Positions 15,879-24,614 of a DNA stretch of 36,371 bases are shown piece after piece. Position 1 is the stretch's first letter. Every line of letters begins with the position of its first letter. The DNA is taken from NCBI GenBank assembly GCA_002383605.1, contig DFYK01000041.1, positions 1-36,371 of the forward strand. The letters are read 5' to 3'. Position numbers and translations under genes: made by a program. This DNA is from Proteiniphilum sp. UBA4084. GTDB lineage: Bacteria; Bacteroidota; Bacteroidia; Bacteroidales; Dysgonomonadaceae. The notes below the pieces were generated by a model that had not been told where the DNA came from, searched no databases, and saw nothing but the letters and a program-made list of their open reading frames with translations.

Positions 15879-18800
15879 GGAACGATGATACCAAGCTTCA
15901 GATATACTACAAACCCTTTCACATGCCTGAATCCCATCTCCTCAACGGTTTTCATGTAGCGTTGCACCTGCTGGATGTATTGTCTGTTTTCCACCTCGCC
16001 GAACTTGTAGTCGGCCACGATCACTTCATCGGGACCAATCATTACCCGGTCAGGACGACTTAATCCCATGCGTGGATGCAACACCTGCGTTTCGTTTAAA
16101 ACGGTGTACCGGTTGCTGTACCATTTGCTTATTTCCGGCAGCGAGAGAAAGTCTGTCAATTCGCGAACGGTACTTTCCCGGTCCAATTCCTGCAACTCGC
16201 CGGCAGAGATCTTTCGCTCCACTGCCTGTGGAATATCGGCCAGGGTTTCTACGTTGCTCACAATCTCGTGCATCATCTTACCGTAATCACGTCGCCCCTC
16301 GTCGCTGAAAAAACCAATGGAGTTCAGTCGCAGCTTCAGTCGCTCATTAAACGGAAACGATTCCCATTTCCCTGTTTTGTACGCTTGGGCCCCTGTTTTT
16401 TCATCCCGCCGATGCATGGAAGGCTGACCGAAAGTGAATGAGAAAACGGTTTCTCCTTCCGTGAAATAAGCGGAAAGTGTGGCTGTCTCCGTGATGCTGC
16501 GCCACAGCAGATCCGCCACAGTGGCGATCGGCTCCGGTTTATTGGGTTTGGGTACAAACAGAATCAGCCTGTGCTTTGCCCGGGTAAAAGCCACATACAG
16601 CAGGTTGAGGTTATCGATATAGGTAAATCTTTTTTCATTCAGATAATCATCTCTGAAAATTGTATCGGCAAGCGCTTTCCCATATTTCAGAGGGATCACG
16701 CTCAGCTCGTTAAAGGGAGCCACATCCGGCTTGCACCAGATGATGTCGTTGTGGGTAGGGGCATGATCCACTCCCCAGTCTACAAAGGGCATGATCACAA
16801 CGCCGAAACCGAGCCCTTTCGATTTGTGGATGGTAATCAGGCGAATGGCATCCTGCTCCTCGGGAGAGAAGAGGGCTTTTTTACAGCCTTTCTCATCCCA
16901 CCAGTCAAGGAATGCCCCCAAATCGGTCGTGTTGCGGGTACTGAACTTCAGTGCGATATCCAAAAAGGCCTGCATATATGCATTCTCCTGTTCATGTAGG
17001 GTGTCGCCGGAGAGTGCAAAGAAGCGTTCGATCATGTCATAAAAGGGAAGTGAGACCAGCTCGTTCAGTTGTTGCTTCACCTCATCCGGAAAATCGGTTG
17101 CTACTCCTTCCTGATCGTGGTGCACCTCATTATATTCATAGGCCGCCATCATACGGCGTGTATCGTCTTTGGGGTTGCGGAAGTGGCGCATCAGCGCAAT
17201 CACCGCCTTCACACTCCGTGCACTGCCAATGAGCAGTGCTTCATTGGAGATGATGTCGTATCTGTAGGGCGATTCGGGATGATCCTTTTTGTAGGACAGC
17301 AGCCTTTCGGCCACTTCTGCCGCCTCATTATTCCATCGCACCACCACAGCGATATCTTTTAACGCGAAGCCCTCATCCTGCAAGCGTTCAATCTCATGTG
17401 GGAGCTGCTCCAGTACATCCTCCTTCCAACTCGTTTCTTTCTCCTTGTCTTCCTTTAGAAAGGTAATTCGTACCTGTCCGCCGCTTTCAGCCTTCGGCGT
17501 TGGAACATGTTGACAGGCATCCCGATAAGCGTCGGCGATCTGGGTATCGGCTAAACCCGTGGTGGTCGTATTAAAATCGTTTTGCAGGATGGGCGGAGCC
17601 TGCGTAAAGAAAGCATTGTTAAACTCCACGATGTTGGCGTCGCTGCGCCAGTTGGTATCCAGCACGTGTTCCCGGATGTTTTCCTCACTGAAATCGTCTG
17701 TCACCTGCCTTTCCAGTAACCGCCAGTCGGAGTTCCGGAACCGGTAGATGCTCTGTTTCACGTCGCCCACAATCAGGTTGAAATTGCCCGAGGCGAGGCT
17801 TTCACCTACCAGCGGCTTGAAATTGTTCCACTGCATGCGTGAGGTATCCTGAAACTCATCGATCATGTAATTGGTGATCCGGGTGCCTGTCTTCTCGTAG
17901 ATAAAGGGGGAGTCGGTGCCGGCGATCATGTTGTTCAGCAATTCCGTGGTGTCGGAGAGAAACAGGGTGTTGTTTTCCTGTTGCAGCCTGCGAAGCCTGC
18001 TTTTGATGTCGCTGAGGATACCAAGGGTGTAGAAATTGCGAAGGATGCTCAGCGCGGAATTGTAAGGGATGTTGTTTTCGAAAAGCGAGACGGCTTCTTG
18101 TACCGCATCGTTCAGCCCGGCATAAAAGACCGATTCAATGGCGGACCGCTTCTCGGGTGGGGTGGTTTTGGTTGTCCATTTCTCCGGATTATCCGCCAGG
18201 TTGATGAACGTGGGGGTGGGCGGCTTCATCTCTCTGTTTGCCCATTTACCGAAGTGGGAGAAGGGGGAGCGGCTTCCGCCGCTAAAGTCGGCAAAATGCA
18301 GTCCAAAGCGGTTCATCAGATTCAGTCCCTTTTCACCCGCCTCTTTCACCGCTCTTTCATAATCACGGATGATTTTCCGGAGCGTTTGCTGATAGTCGAG
18401 AAGAAATTCCTTATCGTGAATTTTCGCCTGTTCCTCCCGTGAGAACGATTTATAGGTTTCGTTGGACAGCTCCCCGGCCAGATCCAGTACCTGGCGTTCA
18501 ATCTTCCAGCTTTTTCCCTCTTCAATGCTGTGCTGCATAAAGAGCAGCAGCCATTCGGAAAGCATTTTGTTTTCCGGTTTGTCCAGCTCCGAAAGCATCA
18601 GATCCACTGTCTCCAGCAAATAGGAGGATTCATCAAGTTCGATGTTGTATCCACCCGAGAGGCCCATCTCACGGGTAAAGGCACGCATGGTCTGCTGAAA
18701 GAAACGGTCGATGGTGCTGATGGAGAAGGAAGAATAGTCGTGCAGGATATTTTCCAGAATGTTTTTTGCCTGCTGACGGACAGCCTGTGACGATAATGTA

Positions 18801-19054
18801 AAATCGCTCATCAGCTCCCGCATGTAGGCGGAATCTTCGCCCGATGCCAGCCGGTGAAGCTCCTGCACAATGCGCGACTTCATCTCGTCGGTTGCCTTGT
18901 TGGTGAAAGTGACCGCAAGGATATGGCGGTGGCGTTGCGGTCCGGAGAAGAGCAGCCGCAGGTATTCACCCGTCAGCCGGTGTGTTTTTCCCGATCCGGC
19001 GGACGCTTTGATCACGTGAAGGCTTTCTCTCTCAGACGATGCGTGATTTGGCAT
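15872..19054 (-). CDS. AddA/RecB-like UvrD-family helicase-nuclease
   Basis: A 1060-residue DNA repair protein. The superfamily 1 motor has Walker A ASAGSGKT at 17-24, AVTFTNKATDEMK (motif Ia), DEFQDTSRMQW (motif II), GDVKQSIYRFR (motif III), TIHKSKGLGF (motif V) and LLYVAFTRAKH (motif VI). The C-terminus has a PD-(D/E)xK nuclease signature, VIVADYKFGEV, with the catalytic Asp and Lys. This helicase-plus-nuclease layout is that of AddA and RecB, which resect DNA double-strand ends for recombination. No AddB or RecC-like gene is next to it. The ATG at 19054 is preferred over an upstream extension because VIKASAGSGKT follows directly. It overlaps the SUI1-like gene by 23 bp, implying coupled translation. 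Confidence 0.92.
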   Translation of the reverse strand: MPNHASSERESLHVIKASAGSGKTHRLTGEYLRLLFSGPQRHRHILAVTFTNKATDEMKSRIVQELHRLASGEDSAYMRELMSDFTLSSQAVRQQAKNILENILHDYSSFSISTIDRFFQQTMRAFTREMGLSGGYNIELDESSYLLETVDLMLSELDKPENKMLSEWLLLFMQHSIEEGKSWKIERQVLDLAGELSNETYKSFSREEQAKIHDKEFLLDYQQTLRKIIRDYERAVKEAGEKGLNLMNRFGLHFADFSGGSRSPFSHFGKWANREMKPPTPTFINLADNPEKWTTKTTPPEKRSAIESVFYAGLNDAVQEAVSLFENNIPYNSALSILRNFYTLGILSDIKSRLRRLQQENNTLFLSDTTELLNNMIAGTDSPFIYEKTGTRITNYMIDEFQDTSRMQWNNFKPLVGESLASGNFNLIVGDVKQSIYRFRNSDWRLLERQVTDDFSEENIREHVLDTNWRSDANIVEFNNAFFTQAPPILQNDFNTTTTGLADTQIADAYRDACQHVPTPKAESGGQVRITFLKEDKEKETSWKEDVLEQLPHEIERLQDEGFALKDIAVVVRWNNEAAEVAERLLSYKKDHPESPYRYDIISNEALLIGSARSVKAVIALMRHFRNPKDDTRRMMAAYEYNEVHHDQEGVATDFPDEVKQQLNELVSLPFYDMIERFFALSGDTLHEQENAYMQAFLDIALKFSTRNTTDLGAFLDWWDEKGCKKALFSPEEQDAIRLITIHKSKGLGFGVVIMPFVDWGVDHAPTHNDIIWCKPDVAPFNELSVIPLKYGKALADTIFRDDYLNEKRFTYIDNLNLLYVAFTRAKHRLILFVPKPNKPEPIATVADLLWRSITETATLSAYFTEGETVFSFTFGQPSMHRRDEKTGAQAYKTGKWESFPFNERLKLRLNSIGFFSDEGRRDYGKMMHEIVSNVETLADIPQAVERKISAGELQELDRESTVRELTDFLSLPEISKWYSNRYTVLNETQVLHPRMGLSRPDRVMIGPDEVIVADYKFGEVENRQYIQQVQRYMKTVEEMGFRHVKGFVVYLKLGIIVPV

Positions 19055-19379
19055 ATCCCTCCTTTTGTAGAATATCCAACACCTTTGCACGGTGATCACC
19101 CTGCACGATGATCTCTCCCTCTTTGGCCGATCCGCCCACGCCACATTTCATCTTCAGCATCTTGCCCAGCTCCTGCAGGTCGTCGTCCGTCCCGGAGAAA
19201 CCGGTGATCAGTGTCACAGCCTTTCCTTTCCGGTTGCGTTTGTCTAGGCTGATCCGCAACGGTTGTTTTTCTTTCGGTATCGTGTCGGTAACCTCTTCAT
19301 TATCTTTGTTATAATGATAGTCGGGATTGGTAGAGTAGACAATATCCAGTCGTTTTTTCCAGTCGTTCATATGATTCAT
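19032..19379 (-). CDS. SUI1/eIF1-like translation factor (YciH family)
   Basis: A 115-residue protein with a C-terminal SUI1 domain (~residues 40-115): RKGKAVTLITGFSG, then LGKMLKMKCGVGGSAKEGEIIVQGDHR, which match eIF1/YciH. In E. coli YciH affects initiation fidelity under stress. The VYSTNPDYHY segment near residue 15 is typical of Bacteroidetes homologues. The start may be Met1 (19379) or Met4 (19370); both lie shortly after a -7 element. Its 3' end overlaps the addA start, so the two form an operon. Confidence 0.9.
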   Translation of the reverse strand: MNHMNDWKKRLDIVYSTNPDYHYNKDNEEVTDTIPKEKQPLRISLDKRNRKGKAVTLITGFSGTDDDLQELGKMLKMKCGVGGSAKEGEIIVQGDHRAKVLDILQKEGYAKSRIV

Positions 19380-19412
19380 CTGTTAAGGGATTTGCATCTT
19401 GCACCACCCCGA

Positions 19413-19420
19413 CAAAGATA
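19413..19420 (-). promoter_or_regulatory. -7 promoter element of the SUI1-addA operon
   Basis: On the minus strand it reads TATCTTTG, a perfect TAnnTTTG, 33 bases before the ATG at 19379. The remainder of the 128-bp gap to the nucleoside kinase has no clear plus-strand promoter. Confidence 0.45.
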
Positions 19421-19507
19421 TTATTTTTTGGGGATAGATAAAAGAAAAGGAGGGTTATGTCCGGAAAATAGTGTAATTTAGTGACCGGTTAATAAAAAGA
19501 GACACAC

Positions 19508-21175
19508 ATGACTGACAGCGTAAAAGTTCATTGTCTGAACACAGATGCATACAAGGAGGTTCCCATCGGCTCTTCACTGGAGGAACTGATCGATTTCTTG
19601 GGAGTGCAATCCCCCTATCTTATCGCCAATGCGAAAGTAAACAACAAAACCGAGTCGCTTGCTTACCGTATTTACCGACCCAAGACCATCGAGTATGTCG
19701 ACCTGAGCAATTCTTCCGCCATGCGCACCTATGTGCGTTCGCTTTGTTTTATCCTTGCCAAGGCGGTAGACGACCTGCTGCCCAACGCCGAGATGTACAT
19801 CGAGCATGCTGTGGCGAAGGGATATTATTTTCAGATCGAGTCGGATGTGCCGGTCGGAAAACCGGAACTCGACGCCATCCGGAACAGGATGCGAGAGATT
19901 GTGGATGCCGATATTCCGTTTGTACAGGTAGAGGAAGAGACCACGAAGGTAGTGAAACTGTTTCGTGAACGGGGCATGGAGGACAAGGCACGGCTGCTGG
20001 AGACATCCGATATGCTGTATGCGCGTTATTCAAAGCTGGAAGAATATATCGATTATTTTTACGGGTGTCTCACACCCTCCACGGGTTATATTACCATTTT
20101 CGATATTCAACCCCATAACGGAGGTTTTCTGTTGCGGGTACCCAACCGTGAGCATCCCGTGGACCTGGAACCGGAGATACAGCAGGAGAAACTGTTGAAT
20201 GTATATCGGGAACACCTGAAATTTCTAAAGATAAGCCGTCTCGACAATGTGGGCGACCTGAACCGTGCCAAGCTTGAAGGTCGCATGTCGGAAGTGATTC
20301 AGGTGGCCGAAGCCTACCAGTCGAAACAGATCGGAGATATTGCTGAGAAAATCACCCAAAGATTTCAGGAGGGTGTACGGGTGGTATTGATATCGGGTCC
20401 TTCTTCATCAGGAAAGACCACCTTCCGCAAACGACTGGAGATTCAGCTGCTGGTGAACCTGCTCACGCCGGTGGGTATCTCGCTCGATGATTATTTTGTA
20501 GAAAGAGACAAAACACCCCTCGATGAAAATGGGGAGAAGGACTATGAGTCGCTCTATGCGCTCGACCTGAATCTTTTCGAACAGCATATGCTTCGCTTGA
20601 TGCAGGGTGAAGAGGTGGAACTCCCATTCTATAATTTTGCCACAGGAAAACGGGAATATAGAAAGAATTTTCTGAAGATGACCGACAACAGCATCCTCAT
20701 CGTGGAAGGGATCCATGGCCTCAACCCCGAACTGACCGCACACATACCGCAGGAAAAAGTTTTTAAGGTTTACGTGTCAGCTCTGACGACCATCTCGCTC
20801 GACGACCACAACTGGATTCCCGCTTCCGACAACCGCCTCATTCGTCGTATCGTGCGCGACTACCGCTATCGCAGTTATTCGGCCGAACAGACCATCTCCC
20901 GCTGGGACAGCGTGCGCCGTGGAGAGGAAAAGTGGATCTTTCCTTTCCAGGAGAATGCCGATGTGATGTTTAACTCGGCCATGATCTATGAGCTGGCGGC
21001 CATCCGTCGTCATGCCGAGCCCATCCTGATGCAGGTGCCACGCACGGTGGCGGAGTATTCCGAAGCCTACAGGCTGCTCAAGTTTTTAAGCTACTTTAAT
21101 TACATCACCGACCGGGAACTGCCGCCCACCTCCCTGCTGCGTGAATTTCTGGGGGGAAGCAGTTTTCGTTATTAA
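19508..21175 (+). CDS. Nucleoside kinase with TGS/ThrRS-like N-terminal region
   Basis: A 555-residue protein. The N-terminal ~60 residues resemble a TGS domain. Residues ~70-240 resemble the second domain of threonyl-tRNA synthetase (EHAVAKGYYFQIE, VEEETTKVVKLF). The C-terminal half is a uridine-kinase-like P-loop domain with Walker A GPSSSGKT at 297-304 and LDDYFVERDKTPLDENGEKDYES, the nucleoside-binding region. Such fusions are widespread in Bacteroidetes, Thermotoga and Firmicutes and are annotated as nucleoside kinases; the role of the synthetase-like part is unclear. mnmE starts 6 bp downstream, so the two are almost certainly cotranscribed, which hints at a tRNA-related role. Confidence 0.9.
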   Translation: MTDSVKVHCLNTDAYKEVPIGSSLEELIDFLGVQSPYLIANAKVNNKTESLAYRIYRPKTIEYVDLSNSSAMRTYVRSLCFILAKAVDDLLPNAEMYIEHAVAKGYYFQIESDVPVGKPELDAIRNRMREIVDADIPFVQVEEETTKVVKLFRERGMEDKARLLETSDMLYARYSKLEEYIDYFYGCLTPSTGYITIFDIQPHNGGFLLRVPNREHPVDLEPEIQQEKLLNVYREHLKFLKISRLDNVGDLNRAKLEGRMSEVIQVAEAYQSKQIGDIAEKITQRFQEGVRVVLISGPSSSGKTTFRKRLEIQLLVNLLTPVGISLDDYFVERDKTPLDENGEKDYESLYALDLNLFEQHMLRLMQGEEVELPFYNFATGKREYRKNFLKMTDNSILIVEGIHGLNPELTAHIPQEKVFKVYVSALTTISLDDHNWIPASDNRLIRRIVRDYRYRSYSAEQTISRWDSVRRGEEKWIFPFQENADVMFNSAMIYELAAIRRHAEPILMQVPRTVAEYSEAYRLLKFLSYFNYITDRELPPTSLLREFLGGSSFRY

Positions 21176-21181
21176 ATACAT

Positions 21182-22567
21182 ATGTCAGAGATTATTTGTG
21201 CCATTTCCACCCCTCCGGGTATGGGAGCCATTGCCGTGATCCGGTTATCCGGAGAAGGAAGTATCGGGCTCACCGATGGGGTTTTCTCTTCGCCTTCGGG
21301 AAGAAAACTGGCTGAGGCATCGGCCAACACAGTGCACTTCGGCCAAATATATGCAGGCGAAGAACTGCTCGACGAAGTGCTGGTGACCATTTTTCATGCT
21401 CCTCATTCCTTTACGGGAGAGGAGAGCGTGGAAATCTCCTGTCACGGGTCGGTCTATATTCAGCAGCGCATCATGGAGCTTCTGCTGGGCGAGGGAGTCC
21501 GCATGGCGCAGGCTGGGGAGTTCACGCGACGGGCTTTTCGCAACGGTAAATTTGACCTGAGCCAGGCCGAGGCGGTGGCCGACCTGATTGCCTCCTCCTC
21601 CCGGGCATCGCACCGTGTAGCCATGAATCAAATGCGCGGTGGCTTTACCCGCAAACTGGCCCTGCTACGCGATAAACTGCTGCAGTTTGTCTCCCTGATT
21701 GAACTGGAACTCGACTTCTCGGAGGAGGATGTGGAGTTTGCCAACCGGGAGAAACTATATGAACTGACTAATGAGATTGAAGAAAAGATTCAAACCCTGG
21801 CAGACTCATTCCGGTTAGGAAATGCGATCAAAAGCGGAATCCCGGTAGCAATTATAGGGGAAACGAACGTGGGAAAATCTACATTGTTGAATCTGTTGCT
21901 CAACGAAGAGAAGGCCATCGTCAGCGACATCCACGGTACCACACGCGACGTGATTGAAGATACGGTGAACATGGGAGGAGTGACCTTCCGCTTTATTGAT
22001 ACGGCAGGCATACGGCAGACTTCCGATGTTATTGAGACACTGGGTATCGAACGTACTTTCCGCAAGATTGAGCAGGCTTCCATCGTCCTCTGGATGATCG
22101 ATATGACCACTTCACGCGATCAGATTGAAACATTGGCTGTCTCCATCATGCCCGCACTGCAGAATAAACAGGTGATCCTGCTGTTCAACAAAGCCGATCT
22201 GGTTTCTGAGGATGTACGTACCGATTTTGAAACGTTATTTCCGGAACTGGATGCCGAAAAGCTTTTTATTTCAGCGAAGCAGCACCTCAATACCGACCGC
22301 CTACAGGAACTGCTGGTAGGAGCCGCAGCCATTCCCTCCATTGGAGAGGAGGATGTGATCGTAACCAACCTGCGCCATTATGAATCGCTCAAGAGCGCCC
22401 TCGAAGCCATCCGCCGCGTGAAGGAAGGCCTTGAGATTGGCATCACCCACGATTTTCTCTCCCAGGATATCCGTGAGTGCATGTTCTACCTCGGTGAGAT
22501 CACCGGACAGATCTCTACCGACGAAATTTTGGGTAATATCTTCAGTAAGTTTTGCATCGGCAAATAA
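21182..22567 (+). CDS. mnmE: tRNA uridine-5-carboxymethylaminomethyl modification GTPase
   Basis: A 461-residue GTPase that with MnmG modifies the wobble uridine of certain tRNAs. The N-terminal folate-binding domain starts ICAISTPPGMGAIAVIRLSG. The G domain has G1 GETNVGKS at 226-233, HGTTRDV (G2), DTAGIR (G3) and NKAD (G4). The C-terminus ends in FCIGK, the conserved C-x-G-K motif with the catalytic Cys. The gene is intact, but its last bases (22553-22570) are repeated at 24580, so its 3' end is an attachment-site-like boundary. Operon with the nucleoside kinase. Confidence 0.97.
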   Translation: MSEIICAISTPPGMGAIAVIRLSGEGSIGLTDGVFSSPSGRKLAEASANTVHFGQIYAGEELLDEVLVTIFHAPHSFTGEESVEISCHGSVYIQQRIMELLLGEGVRMAQAGEFTRRAFRNGKFDLSQAEAVADLIASSSRASHRVAMNQMRGGFTRKLALLRDKLLQFVSLIELELDFSEEDVEFANREKLYELTNEIEEKIQTLADSFRLGNAIKSGIPVAIIGETNVGKSTLLNLLLNEEKAIVSDIHGTTRDVIEDTVNMGGVTFRFIDTAGIRQTSDVIETLGIERTFRKIEQASIVLWMIDMTTSRDQIETLAVSIMPALQNKQVILLFNKADLVSEDVRTDFETLFPELDAEKLFISAKQHLNTDRLQELLVGAAAIPSIGEEDVIVTNLRHYESLKSALEAIRRVKEGLEIGITHDFLSQDIRECMFYLGEITGQISTDEILGNIFSKFCIGK

Positions 22568-22570
22568 TTT
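22553..22570 (+). repeat. Putative attL: 3' end of mnmE, direct repeat 1
   Basis: TGCATCGGCAAATAATTT, covering the last five codons plus the stop of mnmE, recurs at 24580-24597 with one mismatch. In Salmonella genomic island 1 and relatives the last 18 bp of mnmE (trmE/thdF) are the integration site, which makes this the natural reading. Confidence 0.6.
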
Positions 22571-22576
22571 CCTGAA

Positions 22577-22794
22577 TAGTCCTTAATCATCCGTTTTTAT
22601 TTTTCTGAATTATTGTTGTTCTTCTTGGCTGAGATAATTCGATCACCCGCTTGCTGCTTGCTCACTATTTGATTTGAACTCGCTGCGCTCAGACAGCAAA
22701 TCAAATTTAACGTGAGCTTCACAGATCGGGTGTCCGATAGAATTATCTGAGGTCTTCGAAAAACAACAATAATTCTTCTCGAAAAAGAAAAACT
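22577..22794 (+). repeat. 218-bp palindromic repeat, copy 1
   Basis: Direct repeat of 24615-24833, roughly 90% identical by eye. Each copy is itself a nested palindrome: 22607-22624 pairs with 22758-22775 (17/18), TGAGATAATTC at 22630 pairs with the segment ending ~22750 (10/11), GCTCAC (22660) pairs with GTGAGC (22712), and ATTTGATTTG (22667) pairs with CAAATCAAAT (22697) around a 20-base loop. No coding potential. It starts 9 bp after the mnmE stop and could fold as RNA and serve as its terminator. Confidence 0.85.
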
Positions 22795-22896
22795 ACTCAA
22801 GAAACTACCCAGGTACCACCTAGTAAGAGCCGTAAAAAACCAAAGAAACTACCCTAATGCTGTACTGAAACTGTCCGAAAACCATGAAGAGATAAG

Positions 22897-22915
22897 TTGT
22901 GCGAAAAATGCACAA
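22897..22915 (-). terminator. Small hairpin after AbiEii
   Basis: TTGTGC (22897-22902) pairs with GCACAA (22910-22915) across a 7-base loop, just beyond the AbiEii stop on the minus strand. There is no strong T-run, so terminator activity is uncertain. The rest of 22795-22921 shows only a short direct repeat, GAAACTACCC, at about 22801 and 22844. Confidence 0.3.
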
Positions 22916-22921
22916 GTTCAA

Positions 22922-23740
22922 TTACTCCTGCAATTTTATCATATCAGCAAGTTGCAGGAAATAGTCGTTAGACCAAATATCTAATTCTTCGGGATTTTTA
23001 ATGAATGGCAATACATCTTGTTTAACCAAACCTATATCTGTATTGGCTAGTACTTCTTTTAATTTGGCTATAAACTGATCTTTGCTCATTTCGATGTTAT
23101 CAAACTGCTTAATACGTTCTTGCAAATGGTTGAAATTTAATTTTACTCCATTTCTTACATACCACTCAAAATCGTACCAATCACGACCTTTAACTCTTTG
23201 CTTCCATCTTCTGTAAACCAGTGCATGCATTTTACCTGCATATAGATCAGAAAGAACAAAACAGCGAGTCATAAATGAAAAAGGGAGAAGCAGCAGTTTT
23301 TGCTCTGTATCGAATTTTAAGGGTGGGTCAACATCTATTTCTATTTTAATTTTGATTGATTTTTCAGTTTGAAATTTCAAATGATACATTTCAGAATTAT
23401 CTTTCAGAAATGCAGACTCAACACGCCCTGACTCCCTTTTTTCTTTTTTGGTGATAACCACATCTTTGCCTGCAGCCTTAAACTCTTGAATGATTGCCGG
23501 GAAATAGTCTTCTAGTTTAAAATCGGCATCAGGTGTTAATAATGAAAAATCCATATCTTCCGAAAACCGATTCAGACCATGAAAGATGCGTAAACATGTG
23601 CCACCATAAAAAGCTGCTTTATTGAAAAAACCTCCACGATAAAGTCCTGCGAGAATAATTTCCTGCATTACATCATACGTTGCATTTCTTTTACCCAATT
23701 CATCGTCGTAACGGGCCAGCATTTGGTCAAATACACTCAT
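22922..23740 (-). CDS. AbiEii toxin, nucleotidyltransferase-like (type IV toxin-antitoxin)
   Basis: A 272-residue protein of the AbiEii/AbiGii family. The nucleotidyltransferase core is visible: FYGGTCLRIF near residues 44-53 and FSEDMDFSL (Asp62, Asp64), then IEIDVDPP with a further acidic pair. LSDLYAGKMHALVYRR and KGRDWYDFEWYV are the C-terminal family signature. In characterised AbiE systems the toxin is a nucleotidyltransferase that halts growth and gives abortive phage infection. Start: the ATG at 23740 overlaps the AbiEi stop (ATGA), the standard layout; an upstream in-frame extension is less likely. All signature residues appear present, so the toxin is probably functional. Confidence 0.92.
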   Translation of the reverse strand: MSVFDQMLARYDDELGKRNATYDVMQEIILAGLYRGGFFNKAAFYGGTCLRIFHGLNRFSEDMDFSLLTPDADFKLEDYFPAIIQEFKAAGKDVVITKKEKRESGRVESAFLKDNSEMYHLKFQTEKSIKIKIEIDVDPPLKFDTEQKLLLLPFSFMTRCFVLSDLYAGKMHALVYRRWKQRVKGRDWYDFEWYVRNGVKLNFNHLQERIKQFDNIEMSKDQFIAKLKEVLANTDIGLVKQDVLPFIKNPEELDIWSNDYFLQLADMIKLQE

Positions 23741-24360
23741 TGTTTTAATAGGTTTATTATAAGGCTTACTGTTTTCTTTTTCTTGCTTTCTTCTACACAC
23801 TGCTCAAAAATGGATGCATCCATTTTATAAAACTCATCCATGTCAAGTCGTATGTCTTCTTCTAAATATGCTTCAAGCGTTTTAACGGATCGTAATTGCA
23901 GTTTAGGTGTATATACGATTTGATCGCATAATGCTTTTTCGGGAGTGGCAATTTGAAATGCATAATCATCGCGGACAACCTGGCGGATACCTATTGAATA
24001 ATAGTCTGCTGGACAAGTAACGTAATCAAATTGGCCTAACTGATTTCTGAATCTTTTACTTCTTTTTAGTGTCATAGAAACTGTATTATATACTCTCTCA
24101 GGAATTAATCCATAAAACCTAAGTGCACTCTCCTTGGACACATAGGAGGGTCCGTAAATATGATTGGCAATCAATTCTACAGATATCTCTTTCTTTGAAA
24201 TTTCTGGCGATACAACATATAACCCGCGCTTAAGACGAATTATTATGCCCTGTCTTTCTAACTCACTCACTTTATCTCCCAATGATTTGAGTGATGGATA
24301 ACTTGCCTCAAGTGATGCGTAATCTATTGGAATTACACCAAATTCTGCTAATGATTCCAT
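23737..24360 (-). CDS. AbiEi antitoxin, winged-helix transcriptional repressor
   Basis: A 207-residue AbiEi-type antitoxin. The N-terminal ~55 residues form a winged helix-turn-helix ending IRLKRGLYVVSPE, and the C-terminal part has NHIYGPSYVSKESALRFYGL and TPEKALCDQI, both hallmarks of this antitoxin family. AbiEi proteins block the toxin without direct binding (type IV) and repress their own promoter by binding inverted repeats. A candidate operator lies upstream at 24406-24426. The stop overlaps the toxin start by 4 bp (ATGA), ensuring coupled expression. Confidence 0.92.
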   Translation of the reverse strand: MESLAEFGVIPIDYASLEASYPSLKSLGDKVSELERQGIIIRLKRGLYVVSPEISKKEISVELIANHIYGPSYVSKESALRFYGLIPERVYNTVSMTLKRSKRFRNQLGQFDYVTCPADYYSIGIRQVVRDDYAFQIATPEKALCDQIVYTPKLQLRSVKTLEAYLEEDIRLDMDEFYKMDASIFEQCVEESKKKKTVSLIINLLKQ

Positions 24361-24380
24361 TTTTTATTAGTTTCTCACTG

Positions 24381-24426
24381 CAAATATAGTAACTTTTTGC
24401 ACACATAATCGACTTTTTCTCGATTA
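24381..24426 (-). promoter_or_regulatory. AbiE promoter and candidate AbiEi operator
   Basis: On the minus strand 24388-24381 reads TATATTTG, a perfect -7 element, 20 bases before the AbiEi ATG. Just upstream, TAATCGA (24406-24412) and TCGATTA (24420-24426) form a perfect inverted repeat with a 7-base spacer, centred near -42. Characterised AbiEi repressors bind inverted repeats in this position. Confidence 0.55.
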
Positions 24427-24579
24427 TCTATGCAAATAATGACAATCATTGCGATGAAAAGTGCAGAAAGACCAATTAAATCCGGCGAATTTATTCACTT
24501 TTAAGATTTAAGTTGAATCTGAATTTGTATTTGTATCGCATTTCTCCCATATCGCTGATAATAAATATATTGCATTTCC

Positions 24580-24597
24580 TGCATCGGTAAATAATTT
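24580..24597 (+). repeat. Putative attR: displaced mnmE 3' end, direct repeat 2
   Basis: TGCATCGGTAAATAATTT matches the mnmE end (22553-22570) at 17 of 18 positions. It is preceded by TTTCC, which resembles the TTT just before the first copy, but similarity further upstream is not convincing. Confidence 0.55.
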
Positions 24598-24614
24598 TTG
24601 CTTTCGTTTTAATG

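Larger units (their letters stand above)
22553..24597. mobile_element. Putative mini-island at the mnmE 3' end carrying AbiE
   Basis: A ~2.0-kb segment bounded by 18-bp direct repeats (17/18 identical). It contains one 218-bp palindromic repeat, the AbiEii and AbiEi genes and ~220 bp of AT-rich sequence (24361-24579) with the operon's promoter region. It has no integrase, relaxase or transposase, so it is either non-autonomous or the residue of a larger island. Its genes look visibly more AT-rich than mnmE and the other neighbours. The immediate repetition of the palindromic element outside the second boundary complicates a simple insertion model. Confidence 0.5.
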
